61,168 bases of DNA from Tetragenococcus halophilus subsp. flandriensis (GCF_030161475.1 NZ_BSUG01000008.1:1-61168); one strand, 5' to 3'. Counted from the stretch's first letter, positions 7,095-15,839 are shown. Notes: a model not told the origin generated them from the sequence alone. Numbers and translations: made by a program.

Positions 7095-7757
7095 ATGAAG
7101 GTACTTGTAGTAGGTGCAAACGGAAAAGTTGCTAAATGCTTTGCAGATTTAACGAAAGGTTATTCAGATATTGAAGAAAAAGCAGTGATTCGTGATGCGA
7201 GCCAAAAAACTTTTTTTGATGAACGTGGTATTGAAACTCAAGTTTTGGATATTATTTACAACTCTATTGAAGATTTTGCCGAAGCGATGAGTGATGTTGA
7301 CGCAGTTGTTTTTAGTGCAGGTGCTGGTGGTAGCGGTTTAGACAAGACGGTTATGGTTGATTTAGATGGTGCAATTAAAATTATGACTGCTGCTGAGCAG
7401 GCAAATGTTAAACGTTTTGTGATGGTAAGTACTTTCCGTACTGGACGTAAGCAAATTGCTAAAGGAATCGAAAATGATGCGCCACTGAAGATTTATACTA
7501 TTGCAAAAAATTATGCAGATGAATGGTTGAAAAATCGTACTGAACTTGACTGGACAATTATCCATCCTGGCACATTAACAGATGAAAAGGGTAATGGAAA
7601 AGTTCAAGTTGGTATGGGTCTTAAGCATAGTGAAGTGCCTCGTCAAGATATCGCTCAAACAATATTAGCTTCTTTACAAGATGATTCAACAATTCGTAAA
7701 GAATTTGAAGTACTAGCAGGAGATAAGCCTATTAGTGAGGCAATAAAAAATGTATAG
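7095..7757 (+). CDS. NAD(P)-binding SDR-like protein (YwnB/NmrA type)
   Basis: A 220-residue atypical short-chain dehydrogenase fold. The nucleotide-binding motif VVGANGKVAKC is at residues 5-15, VVFSAGAGGSG near 71-81, and the LDWTIIHPGTLTDE segment is typical of NAD(P)H-binding proteins of the NmrA/biliverdin reductase-like group. I place the start at ATG 7095 after AAAGGAGC; the frame opens earlier without a ribosome binding site. Substrate unknown. It is followed by a bidirectional terminator shared with the convergent deaminase. Confidence 0.82.
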   Translation: MKVLVVGANGKVAKCFADLTKGYSDIEEKAVIRDASQKTFFDERGIETQVLDIIYNSIEDFAEAMSDVDAVVFSAGAGGSGLDKTVMVDLDGAIKIMTAAEQANVKRFVMVSTFRTGRKQIAKGIENDAPLKIYTIAKNYADEWLKNRTELDWTIIHPGTLTDEKGNGKVQVGMGLKHSEVPRQDIAQTILASLQDDSTIRKEFEVLAGDKPISEAIKNV

Positions 7758-7771
7758 TTGACATTATTACA

Positions 7772-7813
7772 GTTATAAAAAGAAACGGCAAAATGTCGTT
7801 TCCTTTTTATAAC
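7772..7813. terminator. bidirectional terminator
   Basis: A stem of about 16 bp with one mismatch (7772-7787 with 7797-7813) lies between convergent genes and has A/T-rich outer arms usable in both directions. Confidence 0.8.
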
Positions 7814-7818
7814 TTTAT

Positions 7819-8304
7819 TTAATCTAACTTCTTGTTTTGATATCTATATTGGAGCTGTTTTACTTTTTCTGAAAGAAAATCATCAGGACCATTCACTTCA
7901 GTATCATTAATAACTTCTCTGATTGAGAGTCCTTGTAGTCGTCCACTTTTCACGCCCATTTCTTCGTTCCATTTTTTTAGTTGTTCGGTTGAACTTGCAT
8001 AAACGATACGTCCGAGTCCAACGAGTCCGTGTGCCGAAGCACACATTGAACAGTGTTCGCCGGAAGTATAGACAACAGCATTTTTGCGTTCATCCTCATT
8101 TAGATTTTTTGCTGCCCACTTTGCGATTTCAAACTCAGGATGGCGAGTATTATCTCCGTCAGAAATTCTGTTGTGATCCTCAAATAAAGTTACCCCATCT
8201 TGTGATACTAAGATCGATCCAAAAGGTGCATCTCCTTTTTCTAATGCAAGCTCTGCTAATTCCACACAGCGCTCTAAGTAACTTCTATCGACTTGATTAA
8301 TCAT
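7819..8304 (-). CDS. nucleoside deaminase, CMP/dCMP deaminase fold
   Basis: A 161-residue zinc-dependent deaminase. The zinc ligands and catalytic Glu appear as HPE (near residue 55) and as the cysteines of GEHCSMC (near 82-88), the pattern of guanine, cytosine and related nucleoside deaminases. The HPE variant in place of HAE is common in the guanine deaminase/YfhC-like branch. The minus-strand start has a GGAGAAG ribosome binding site. It is a single gene between a convergent oxidoreductase and a divergent metal pump. Substrate not determined. Confidence 0.85.
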   Translation of the reverse strand: MINQVDRSYLERCVELAELALEKGDAPFGSILVSQDGVTLFEDHNRISDGDNTRHPEFEIAKWAAKNLNEDERKNAVVYTSGEHCSMCASAHGLVGLGRIVYASSTEQLKKWNEEMGVKSGRLQGLSIREVINDTEVNGPDDFLSEKVKQLQYRYQNKKLD

Positions 8305-8450
8305 ATCTACTTCTCCTCTCTAAGTCTTTATAAAGTGCAAACGTAATTTCTAATTATATTCTATTATACTTTAGAAAAAGAAACGAGAATATATTTGGTT
8401 AAGTTTATTGCTTGTTTTTTCGCAAGGCCTAAATTTTAATGAAATTCCGC

Positions 8451-8492
8451 TTGACAAATGAATGGTTGTTCATGTAAACTTTAATTGAACAA
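8451..8492 (+). promoter_or_regulatory. metal ATPase promoter with TTGTTCA dyad
   Basis: TTGACA (8451-8456) and TAAACT (8475-8480) form a promoter with 18-bp spacing. Arms TTGTTCA (8466-8472) and TGAACAA (8486-8492) flank the -10 box. TGAACA half-sites are typical of ArsR/SmtB-type metal repressors. No such regulator is encoded in the window, so the binding protein is unidentified. Confidence 0.6.
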
Positions 8493-8557
8493 ATGATTAT
8501 ATATTCATATAAACGCTTACTAGTAAATAAATGAATGAATAACGATAAAGGAGATGC

Positions 8558-10525
8558 ATGAATATGGATAAGTCGCAGGATTCAGTTATGGATAAATCTA
8601 GCGATTACCAAGCAAAAGAACATAAACATTCTGGACATTTACAGGGTGAAGTTCCCATGTATTTTATAGGTGTTGCTGCCTATTTGTTAGCGGCTTTCGG
8701 ACCGTTTTCAACTTTAGTTGCTAATTGGTTATTTGTAGCTGCAGTTGTTTTTGCAGGTTCTCATATCATAATTGAAGGTATTGTGGATACGATAACAAAT
8801 ACAAAAGAAGAAAAAAGATTTTATCCAAACGTGCATCTGCTAATGACACTAGCTGTTTTAGGAGCGATGTTCATTGGAAGTTTTGATGAAAGTGCGATAT
8901 TAATATTAATTTTTGCGGGCGCTCATTTTCTTGAAGAGTTTGCTGAAGAAAAAAGTAAAAAAGAAATTACAAACTTACTGAAGTTAAATCCTACCCAAGC
9001 AAGATTATTGCAAGTAGACGGTTCGACAAAGTTAGTTGATGTGCAAAATGTAACTGTGGGCGATCAACTGAAAGTTTTGCCAGGTGACCAGATTGCGACA
9101 GATGGTTTTATTATTAGCGGACATACGACAATCGATGAATCTTCTATTAATGGAGAAAGTATGCCCAAAGAAAAAGTAGAAGCAGCCGAAGTATTTGCCA
9201 GCACAATCAACGGACAAGGCACCTTTACTATGCAAGTAACTAGAGATTCTTCGGATACTGTCTTTGCTAAAATATTACAACTAGTTGAACAATCGCAAAA
9301 TAATCTACCTAAAGCGGCAACTAAAATACAAAAAATCGAACCTGTGTATGTTAAAACAGTTCTTCTTATTGTTCCTTTATTTGTTATTTTAATGCCTTTT
9401 TTAATTCATTGGACTTGGCAGATGAGTATTTATCGAGGGATTGTCTTATTGATTACGGCGTCTCCTTGTGCACTGGCAGTAAGCGCTGTGCCAGCCACTC
9501 TTTCAGCCATTTCAAATTTAGCCAAAAAGGGTGTTTTATTTAAAGGTGGCGCCTACCTATCGAATTTACAGGATATTAAAGCAGTAGCTTTTGATAAAAC
9601 AGGAACCCTAACCAAAGGAAAACCTGTAGTGACAGATTCCTATTATATAGACGAAACAAAACAAGCGAAGTGGCAACAAATAATTACAACAATGGAAAAA
9701 AGCGCCAATCATCCGTTAGCAACAGCAATTTTAGATGCATTTGAGAAAACACAAGCGCTTGATATGTCAGTAACCAATGAAATTGGTCGAGGAATCGTTG
9801 CTAATTACAATGGCAATGACTATCGAATCGGTAAGCCTAGTTTATTTAATAAGATCAATGAAGAGATTCTTGCAAAAACTGAAGCACTTACTTCAGCGGG
9901 GAAAACGGTTGTTTATTTTAGTGAAAACGAAGAAGTTGTGGCATTGATTGCGTTAATGGATAGAGCAGATGAAAAAGCAGCTGCAACGGTTGCTTATCTA
10001 AAAGAGCAAGAAATAAACACATTGATGATCACAGGAGATGCGAAAGTAACAGGAGAAGCTGTGGCTCATGCTTTGGGGATCGATGAGGTGTTTAGCAATA
10101 TCTTGCCTGAAAATAAAGCAACTGCAGTTACATCTTTGCAAACGAAATATGGTAAAACTGCGATGATAGGTGATGGTATAAATGACGCGCCTGCCTTGGC
10201 CCAAGCTGATATTGGTTTTGCAATGGGAGAAGGTACAGATGTTGCAATTGATGTCGCAGATGCGGTAATTATGCAAAATGATCTGCAGAAATTTGAATAT
10301 GCTCACAAGCTTTCTAAAAAGCTAGGTCGAATTGTTTGGCAAAATGTTATTTTTGCAATGGGTGTTGTTTTATTATTAAGTGTGTTAAATATTGTTGGTA
10401 AAATGGATATCGGCATTGGCGTTTTAGCGCATGAAGGAAGTACGCTTTTGGTATTACTTAATGGCTTACGTTTATTGTTTCCATTGAAGAAAAATAAAAG
10501 TACGCTAAATTCGAATGAAGCATAA
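8558..10525 (+). CDS. P1B-4-type heavy metal ATPase (PfeT/ZosA/CoaT-like)
   Basis: A 655-residue membrane pump that exports a divalent metal at the cost of ATP. The N-terminus is short and carries a few His residues in place of a CXXC domain. The metal site in the membrane is SPC (302-304), where Cu and Cd/Zn pumps have CPC, and the C-terminal membrane helix has HEGST starting at His625; these two motifs define the P1B-4 group, which exports Fe2+ or Co2+ and sometimes Zn2+. The phosphorylation motif DKTGTLT starts at Asp346 and GDGINDAPA is intact. AAAGGAG precedes the ATG. Fe2+/Co2+ efflux is the best guess. Confidence 0.88.
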   Translation: MNMDKSQDSVMDKSSDYQAKEHKHSGHLQGEVPMYFIGVAAYLLAAFGPFSTLVANWLFVAAVVFAGSHIIIEGIVDTITNTKEEKRFYPNVHLLMTLAVLGAMFIGSFDESAILILIFAGAHFLEEFAEEKSKKEITNLLKLNPTQARLLQVDGSTKLVDVQNVTVGDQLKVLPGDQIATDGFIISGHTTIDESSINGESMPKEKVEAAEVFASTINGQGTFTMQVTRDSSDTVFAKILQLVEQSQNNLPKAATKIQKIEPVYVKTVLLIVPLFVILMPFLIHWTWQMSIYRGIVLLITASPCALAVSAVPATLSAISNLAKKGVLFKGGAYLSNLQDIKAVAFDKTGTLTKGKPVVTDSYYIDETKQAKWQQIITTMEKSANHPLATAILDAFEKTQALDMSVTNEIGRGIVANYNGNDYRIGKPSLFNKINEEILAKTEALTSAGKTVVYFSENEEVVALIALMDRADEKAAATVAYLKEQEINTLMITGDAKVTGEAVAHALGIDEVFSNILPENKATAVTSLQTKYGKTAMIGDGINDAPALAQADIGFAMGEGTDVAIDVADAVIMQNDLQKFEYAHKLSKKLGRIVWQNVIFAMGVVLLLSVLNIVGKMDIGIGVLAHEGSTLLVLLNGLRLLFPLKKNKSTLNSNEA

Positions 10526-10619
10526 ACAAACATTAAATGTAAAAAAATTGAGAAAATCAACCAGCCTGTCCCCTTCGTTTTGTGTAGCAGCTGAAAATGA
10601 AAGCAAAAACGTATAATTT

Positions 10620-10648
10620 TTGACAAACGTTGAGAATTCAACTAATAT
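10620..10648 (+). promoter_or_regulatory. promoter of the rhodanese gene
   Basis: TTGACA (10620-10625) and TAATAT (10643-10648) are 17 bp apart, 30 bp before the start codon. Confidence 0.75.
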
Positions 10649-10678
10649 CAAAAGTGAAGAAGTAAAGGGGCGTTTGTT

Positions 10679-10981
10679 ATGGATCTTATGTATCCTTCCA
10701 TTACTGTGAAGGAGTTAAAAGAGATATTGCAAAATGAAGCGATTACCATATTAGATGTACAGGAAATAGAAGATTTTGAGAAGTATCATATTGAAGGCGC
10801 AATGAATTTACCTATTGGTGAATTTGTGACTGAAGCCGAAAATTTGCGTAAAGATTTAACTTATTATGTCATCAGCAAAGCTGGTGTACGAACAGTTCGA
10901 GCTTGTGATTACTTAGCAAGTTTAGGTTATGATGTTGTAAACATTCAAGGTGGTTTGAATGCTTGGCAAGATCTTAAATAA
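10679..10981 (+). CDS. rhodanese-like protein without the catalytic cysteine
   Basis: A 100-residue single rhodanese domain. The fold landmarks are present: ILDVQEIEDFEKYHIEGAMN near 24-43 and GLNAW at the C-terminus. The active-site loop, normally C-x-x-G-x-R-S, reads SKAGVRT with Ser66 where the sulfur-carrying Cys should be, so sulfurtransferase activity is unlikely and a binding or regulatory role is inferred. It has its own consensus promoter and a terminator at 11000-11035. An alternative ATG at residue 4 is possible. Confidence 0.85.
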   Translation: MDLMYPSITVKELKEILQNEAITILDVQEIEDFEKYHIEGAMNLPIGEFVTEAENLRKDLTYYVISKAGVRTVRACDYLASLGYDVVNIQGGLNAWQDLK

Positions 10982-10999
10982 CAGTTGAATATTTAGGAG

Positions 11000-11035
11000 A
11001 TCCGAATGGTTCTAAATGAGCATTCGGATTTTTTT
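11000..11035 (+). terminator. terminator of the rhodanese gene
   Basis: Perfect 9-bp stem (11000-11008 with 11021-11029) followed by seven T residues. Confidence 0.9.
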
Positions 11036-11058
11036 AAATTACACAAGGAGGTGGACTG

Positions 11059-11763
11059 ATGACGGGCGATCTATCGATTTATGAAATTTGTTTACGTATG
11101 TTACTAGCAGGTACTTTTGCAGGGTTTATTGGCTTTGATCGAGAGTTCAAAAATAGACCGGCAGGAATACGTACGCATATTTTAGTTTGTATTGGTGCTG
11201 CACTTATCGCTATGATCCAAAAAGAAATCACACATACGGCATTAACAATTGCCCAAAACAACCCAGAAGTTGGTGAAGTGATCCGGGCGGATGAAGCTCG
11301 TTTGATCGCTCAAGTTGTTAGTGGTATTGGCTTTTTAGGAGCTGGAACCATTGTTGTTACTAAACAAGTCGTTCGTGGTTTGACAACCGCTGCTTCACTA
11401 TGGACAGTGGCAGGTTTAGGTTTGGCGATTGGCATGGGCAACTATCGTATTGCAATTGTGAGTTTTGTGATGATTATGATTGTTTTAACTGTATTAAAAC
11501 GTGTGATTAATATCCCGACTTTGAAAAAAATTGAGATTAGTTTTGTGCATAAAACTACGACAAAAGAATTTATAACGGACTACTTTGAGGAAAAAGATAT
11601 TGAAGTAAAAGATGTTGATTTTGAAGTGAAAAAAAGAGGAGAAAGTCGTGTCTATACCAACGTTTATACTGTTGAACTACCGCGTTCGTTATCTTACCAA
11701 ACAGTGGTAGAGGATTTATCTATGCATGAAAATATGGTTCGCGTTCAATTAATCAGTGTATAA
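11059..11763 (+). CDS. MgtC/SapB family membrane protein
   Basis: A 234-residue protein. Residues 1-150 hold four or five membrane helices with the family signatures GFDREFKNRPAGIRTH (near 22-37) and VVSGIGFLGAGTI (near 90-102); residues 155-234 form a soluble ACT-like tail. MgtC proteins are linked to growth at low Mg2+, acid stress and modulation of membrane ATPases; which role applies here is unknown. AAGGAGGT precedes ATG 11059. An imperfect hairpin with a T-run (about 11800-11842) follows the gene and may terminate it. Confidence 0.88.
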   Translation: MTGDLSIYEICLRMLLAGTFAGFIGFDREFKNRPAGIRTHILVCIGAALIAMIQKEITHTALTIAQNNPEVGEVIRADEARLIAQVVSGIGFLGAGTIVVTKQVVRGLTTAASLWTVAGLGLAIGMGNYRIAIVSFVMIMIVLTVLKRVINIPTLKKIEISFVHKTTTKEFITDYFEEKDIEVKDVDFEVKKRGESRVYTNVYTVELPRSLSYQTVVEDLSMHENMVRVQLISV

Positions 11764-11975
11764 TCAACTAACTTCTTATAAAAAAGGCCATTTATCTTAA
11801 GAAAGGAGAGAGTTTACTTTTTTGGTAGACTTTCTTTTTTTATCTAAAAGCTTTGTTCATAATAATTTCACAAGTATGTAAAAAATTGGAATACCTGGCG
11901 CTTTACTTGATGATGTTATTTTTTTTTGGTAAGATTATTTATGGATATTATTTGTCCTTCAAAGGAGAAATGGTC

Positions 11976-12392
11976 ATGAGGTTAAAAAGAAGTCTAGAAG
12001 AAGCGGTATATGTTCTTCTTATATTAGCAAAAGAAGAAGGAGATAATCCTGTAAAAAGTTATCGGATCAGTAAACAATTAAGCGTCTCAGATTCCTATCT
12101 GAAAAAAATATTGCGTAAATTGGTTCTAGGCGGTGTCGTTACATCAACCTCAAGTAAAGGCGGAGGATTTAAGTTAGCAAAACCAATCGAGAATATTTTT
12201 ATGATCGACGTTTATTATGCTATTGAAGGAAAAAATTCTTGTGTGCAGTTGCGAAATTTAGCTGATCAAGTTTTTTCATCTTATGATGAGTCCAAAAAAG
12301 TTGAGGACAATATGTTTGGACTCTTTAATGAAAGTGAGCAATCATTTTTAAATAAACTGGCAGATTATCCTTTGGTTAGATTAATGCAATAA
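11976..12392 (+). CDS. Rrf2 family transcriptional regulator
   Basis: A 138-residue winged-helix protein of the Rrf2 family, with MRLKRSLEEAVYVLLILA at the start, the recognition region VSDSYLKKILRKL and the wing SSKGGGFKLAK. The three-cysteine Fe-S ligand set of IscR/NsrR is missing (only one Cys near 90), so it probably does not sense through an iron-sulfur cluster. I use ATG 11976 because AAAGGAG at 11961-11967 is 8 nt before it; the frame continues upstream without a ribosome binding site. It lies directly before the V-ATPase operon, though a terminator separates them. A regulatory link is only suggested. Confidence 0.82.
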   Translation: MRLKRSLEEAVYVLLILAKEEGDNPVKSYRISKQLSVSDSYLKKILRKLVLGGVVTSTSSKGGGFKLAKPIENIFMIDVYYAIEGKNSCVQLRNLADQVFSSYDESKKVEDNMFGLFNESEQSFLNKLADYPLVRLMQ

Positions 12393-12405
12393 AGACTATT
12401 TCGAT

Positions 12406-12432
12406 ATCCTCTTAATAAATAGAGGATTTTTT
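12406..12432 (+). terminator. terminator between Rrf2 gene and ntp operon
   Basis: A 7-bp stem (12406-12412 with 12421-12427) followed by T residues. It is only 36 bp upstream of ntpF, leaving little room for a separate ntp promoter, so it may act as an attenuator. Confidence 0.7.
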
Positions 12433-12468
12433 AGGACGTTGTCTAAACTACAAAAAGGAGTGTGACAA

Positions 12469-12786
12469 ATGGATGCGATCCAACAATTAGCCAAAGCAGA
12501 AGAACAAGCAGATGAGCTGCTTAATGAAGCAAAAAAGCAAACGCGTAAAGAGCAAGAAGAAAGCGATAAAAGGATTGCTTATTTTCAAGAAGAACAAGAT
12601 GAAAATGAAGAAAAGCGTAAGCAAGAGCTGCGTGAAAAGTTCGACGAAGAGTTCCGTAATATTAAAGAACCCTTGATGGAAAAAACACAAAAAGAAGTCG
12701 AACAATTGCAGACAATTTCGCCAGAAATGCGAGAAAAAGCGCTTGGTCTTATTATAAATAAGGTTGTGAATGAATATGGCAATTGA
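12469..12786 (+). CDS. ntpF: V-type ATPase subunit NtpF (peripheral stalk)
   Basis: A 105-residue, almost wholly charged helical protein (long E/K/Q runs between residues 6 and 85), as expected for the small coiled-coil stalk subunit that pairs with NtpE. It is first in an nine-gene operon whose order (F-I-K-E-C-G-A-B-D) equals that of E. hirae. AAAGGAGTG precedes the ATG. Its last codons overlap the start of ntpI. The identification rests on composition, size and position more than on sequence motifs. Confidence 0.85.
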   Translation: MDAIQQLAKAEEQADELLNEAKKQTRKEQEESDKRIAYFQEEQDENEEKRKQELREKFDEEFRNIKEPLMEKTQKEVEQLQTISPEMREKALGLIINKVVNEYGN

Positions 12787-14755
12787 AAAAATGCAAAAGT
12801 TTAATTTGATTACTTTTTACAATAATCAAGATGCCGTAATGGAACAGCTTCAAGATTTTCAACAAATCGAGTTGTTTTCAGCTAGTCAATTTAATAAACA
12901 GGCAAATGCCTTTTTTAGTCAGATGCAAGAACATCCTGAAGCTGACAAAATTGAAGATCAAATCGGTAATGTAACATGGGCCAGAGATTTTTTAACGCCC
13001 TATGTTGAAAAACCTAGTATGATTCAGGCTTTGCGAAAACCATTACGACATTATACGCTCAGACAACTTTCTGAACATGCCCATACTTTTGACTGGAAAA
13101 ATATTTATTCTGATTTAAGGAAACAAGATAAACGATTGCGTGCCATTGAGCAGGAAAAACAAGACTTATCTTTGCAAGAAGATGAGTTAAACAAGTGGCA
13201 ATACTTTGATGAACATCCTGCAGTTTTAGCTACGTTCAAAGAAACTATCGGCTTATTAGGTACGGTTCCTAATACTGAAATAAATCAGCTAAAAAAAGAG
13301 ATGGGAAAAGAACAACTACAAAACGCTTACCTTGAAATAATACATCAATCATCAACAACATCTTATCTTTTGCTTCTTTTTCTACGAGAAAATCAAGAAG
13401 AAGTCCAAAATACACTAAGTGACGCTGGTTTTCAAGAATATGAATATCCTTATGAGGATAAACCGGCTGAGGCTTTAAAACAAGTCAAAGAAAAATTACA
13501 TCAATTAGTAGAAGAAGAAAGATCTATTAAAGCGCGGCTAAAAGCGCAAAAAAATAATTATAAAGATTTAGGGTTGGTCGCAGAGTATTTGGATAGTTTA
13601 CTTGTACGAGTTCACTCTAATCAGTATTTATTACAATCAGAGTATACAATGGACCTATCAGGCTGGATACCAGCAAAACAAACAGAAGAATTAGATAGAC
13701 AAATCCGACAAGTAGTCGGTGAGGACTACTTCTTAGAATTTGCTGAGGTAAAAGAAGAGGAATACAGCAATACGCCTGTATTGCTGAAAAATCATAAACT
13801 CATTAAGCCTTTTGAAGGTTTAGTTGAAATGTATAGCTTACCGCAATACTGGGAAATAGATCCTACGCCCTTTATGATGCCTTTTTACGCATTAGCATTT
13901 GGGCTAATGGTTGCTGACTTTGGTTATGGCTTACTTTTATTTGTAGCCAGTGCCTTAGCAAAATACTTTTTGCATTTTAAAGAAGGTATGAAACAAAATA
14001 TCAATATGTTTCAAATTTGTGCGGTGCCAACAATGATGTGGGGCTTGGTTTACGGCAATATATTTGGTAAGCAATTTTCTTTTCAATTATTATCCACTGA
14101 TTCAGATATTACAGAAATTCTTGTGATGTCCATGATTTTCGGCTTTATTCAAATTATGTTTGGATTAGGATTGAAATTTTATCTATTATGGCGTCGAGAA
14201 AGTGAAAAACTAAAAGCTTTGCTACAAGCAGGCTCTTGGATGCTTTTTCTAGTAAGTGCGGCTATGATTGCAGCTGGAATGCTACTTGTTCCAGAGACAA
14301 ATTTGCAATCAGTCGGTATTACTTGTCTGATTATCAGTTTAGTACTGGTTGTTATTGGCGGTAGCTTAGACGGCAATACAATTATTGGTAAAATAGGATC
14401 AAGCTTGTATTCAGTTATGGATATTACCAATTATCTAAGTGATTTAATCAGTTACACACGTTTGATGGCATTAGGCGTTGCTGGCGGTAGTATTGGTGCA
14501 GCTTTTAATTTGATTTTAAGCTACTTACCAACACCAGCGAAGTTTACTATCGGTATTGTGCTATTTATTGTATTACACGGCTTGAACATTTTCTTGAGTT
14601 ATTTGAGTGCTTATGTACACGGCATTCGCTTACAATACCTGGAATTTTTCAATAAATTTTATACAGGTGGCGGACGCGCATTTAAGCCGTTTAAATCAAA
14701 TGAGTCATATGTTCAAGTAGTTTCAGAACAAAAACAACAGCAGGGGGAAGAATAG
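12770..14755 (+). CDS. ntpI: V-type ATPase subunit I/a (NtpI)
   Basis: The 661-residue membrane stator that forms the ion half-channels beside the K ring. Residues 1-330 are a soluble coiled-coil region; from about 360 onward there are seven or eight membrane helices, and the essential Arg lies in the SYTRLMALGVAGG segment near residue 565. The start is either ATG 12770 or ATG 12776; AAGG at 12760-12763 is better spaced for 12770, but relatives begin at the second. It overlaps the 3' end of ntpF, which implies translational coupling. Confidence 0.93.
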   Translation: MNMAIEKMQKFNLITFYNNQDAVMEQLQDFQQIELFSASQFNKQANAFFSQMQEHPEADKIEDQIGNVTWARDFLTPYVEKPSMIQALRKPLRHYTLRQLSEHAHTFDWKNIYSDLRKQDKRLRAIEQEKQDLSLQEDELNKWQYFDEHPAVLATFKETIGLLGTVPNTEINQLKKEMGKEQLQNAYLEIIHQSSTTSYLLLLFLRENQEEVQNTLSDAGFQEYEYPYEDKPAEALKQVKEKLHQLVEEERSIKARLKAQKNNYKDLGLVAEYLDSLLVRVHSNQYLLQSEYTMDLSGWIPAKQTEELDRQIRQVVGEDYFLEFAEVKEEEYSNTPVLLKNHKLIKPFEGLVEMYSLPQYWEIDPTPFMMPFYALAFGLMVADFGYGLLLFVASALAKYFLHFKEGMKQNINMFQICAVPTMMWGLVYGNIFGKQFSFQLLSTDSDITEILVMSMIFGFIQIMFGLGLKFYLLWRRESEKLKALLQAGSWMLFLVSAAMIAAGMLLVPETNLQSVGITCLIISLVLVVIGGSLDGNTIIGKIGSSLYSVMDITNYLSDLISYTRLMALGVAGGSIGAAFNLILSYLPTPAKFTIGIVLFIVLHGLNIFLSYLSAYVHGIRLQYLEFFNKFYTGGGRAFKPFKSNESYVQVVSEQKQQQGEE

Positions 14756-14758
14756 AAA

Positions 14759-15232
14759 ATGGAAAATTGGATAACATTCTTTTATGAAAATGGTGGCATT
14801 CTTTTTGCGGCCTTAGGGATCGCAATTGCGACAATCTGTGGTGGTATTGGTTCCACAATTGGTATTGGTATAACAGCTGAATCTGCAGCTGGATTGACAG
14901 CTGAACAACCTGAGAAGTTCGGACAAGCTTTGATTTTAGAGCTATTATCAGCAACACAAGGTTTATATGGCTTTGTTATTTCATTTATGATCTTTTTACA
15001 AATTTCTGGTGATATGGCAATGCAAGATGGCTTGTATTTATTAATTGCTTCTTTACCTATTGCATTTACTGCAATTTGGGCCGGAAGATGGCAAGGTCGT
15101 GCAGCTGCAGCAGCGATGCAAATTTTGGCTAAAAAACCAGAACACGTGACAAAAGGAATTGTTTATGTAGCAATGATGGAAACATATGGGATCTTAGGCT
15201 TTGTTATTTCCTTCTTGCTTGTAATGAATTAG
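14759..15232 (+). CDS. ntpK: V-type ATPase rotor subunit K (NtpK), Na+ type
   Basis: A 157-residue proteolipid with two fused hairpins (four membrane helices) that makes the rotor ring. The residues that bind Na+ in E. hirae NtpK (Leu61, Thr64, Gln65, Gln110, Glu139) all have counterparts shifted by two: Leu63, Thr66, Gln67, Gln112 and Glu141. This full set points to a Na+-translocating enzyme and not an H+ pump. The ligand list is established for E. hirae; the assignment here is by alignment by eye. The gene starts 3 nt after ntpI. Confidence 0.94.
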   Translation: MENWITFFYENGGILFAALGIAIATICGGIGSTIGIGITAESAAGLTAEQPEKFGQALILELLSATQGLYGFVISFMIFLQISGDMAMQDGLYLLIASLPIAFTAIWAGRWQGRAAAAAMQILAKKPEHVTKGIVYVAMMETYGILGFVISFLLVMN

Positions 15233-15242
15233 GAGGTATGAA

Positions 15243-15839
15243 ATGTCTGATATCACAAATCTAACAGATAAAATTACCCAAGATGCACAAAAAAAACAAA
15301 AGCAGTATATTAAAAAAGCGCAAAGAGATATAGAAAAAAATGAACAAAATAGAAAAAAACAAATTGAACAACAATTAGAAGAAAACATAGAAAAGTTTGA
15401 AGAAAAACGACAATCAGACGTAAACTTAAAAATTTCTGATCTTCATTTGACAGCTCGTAGTCAAATATTAGCTGCTAAGCAACAGTTATTAAGAGAACTT
15501 TTTGCTGAAGCTCTAAAGAGATTACGGACGATGTCTGCTAAAGAGTTCAACCAATTTGTTACAAGCAATTTGAAGCAGGTAGATTTTAACGGAGATGTTG
15601 AAATGGTAGTGGCTCAAAATAGTATAGATTATGCTACGGAAGAAAATAAACAGGTTTGGCAAGAAGCGGCAGTGCCTGAAATGAACTTGTCTATATCACA
15701 AAATACAGTTCCTAAACGAGGCGGATTTTTATTACGGCAAGGAGAAATTGAGTATAACTTTACTTTTGAAGCAATGCTAAGTACCTCTGAGGAAGAATTA
15801 AGCAGTGAATTATTAAACTTAATATTTAATGAAGAATAA
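15243..15839 (+). CDS. ntpE: V-type ATPase subunit E (NtpE)
   Basis: A 198-residue peripheral stalk subunit. Residues 1-85 form a long Lys/Glu/Gln-rich helix that pairs with NtpF; residues 90-198 form the globular head that contacts the A3B3 ring, ending in the family-like RGGFLLRQGEIEYNFTFEA segment. AGGAGGTATGAA lies directly before the start. Size and position agree with the E. hirae operon. Confidence 0.9.
   Translation: MSDITNLTDKITQDAQKKQKQYIKKAQRDIEKNEQNRKKQIEQQLEENIEKFEEKRQSDVNLKISDLHLTARSQILAAKQQLLRELFAEALKRLRTMSAKEFNQFVTSNLKQVDFNGDVEMVVAQNSIDYATEENKQVWQEAAVPEMNLSISQNTVPKRGGFLLRQGEIEYNFTFEAMLSTSEEELSSELLNLIFNEE

Noticed and set aside
8340-8380. PerR box upstream of the metal ATPase
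   Set aside because: The AT-rich stretch agrees poorly with TTATAATNATTATAA when aligned base by base.
11976-12392. Iron-sulfur (IscR/NsrR) type Rrf2 regulator
   Set aside because: Only one Cys is present in the ligand region, so a cluster is unlikely.
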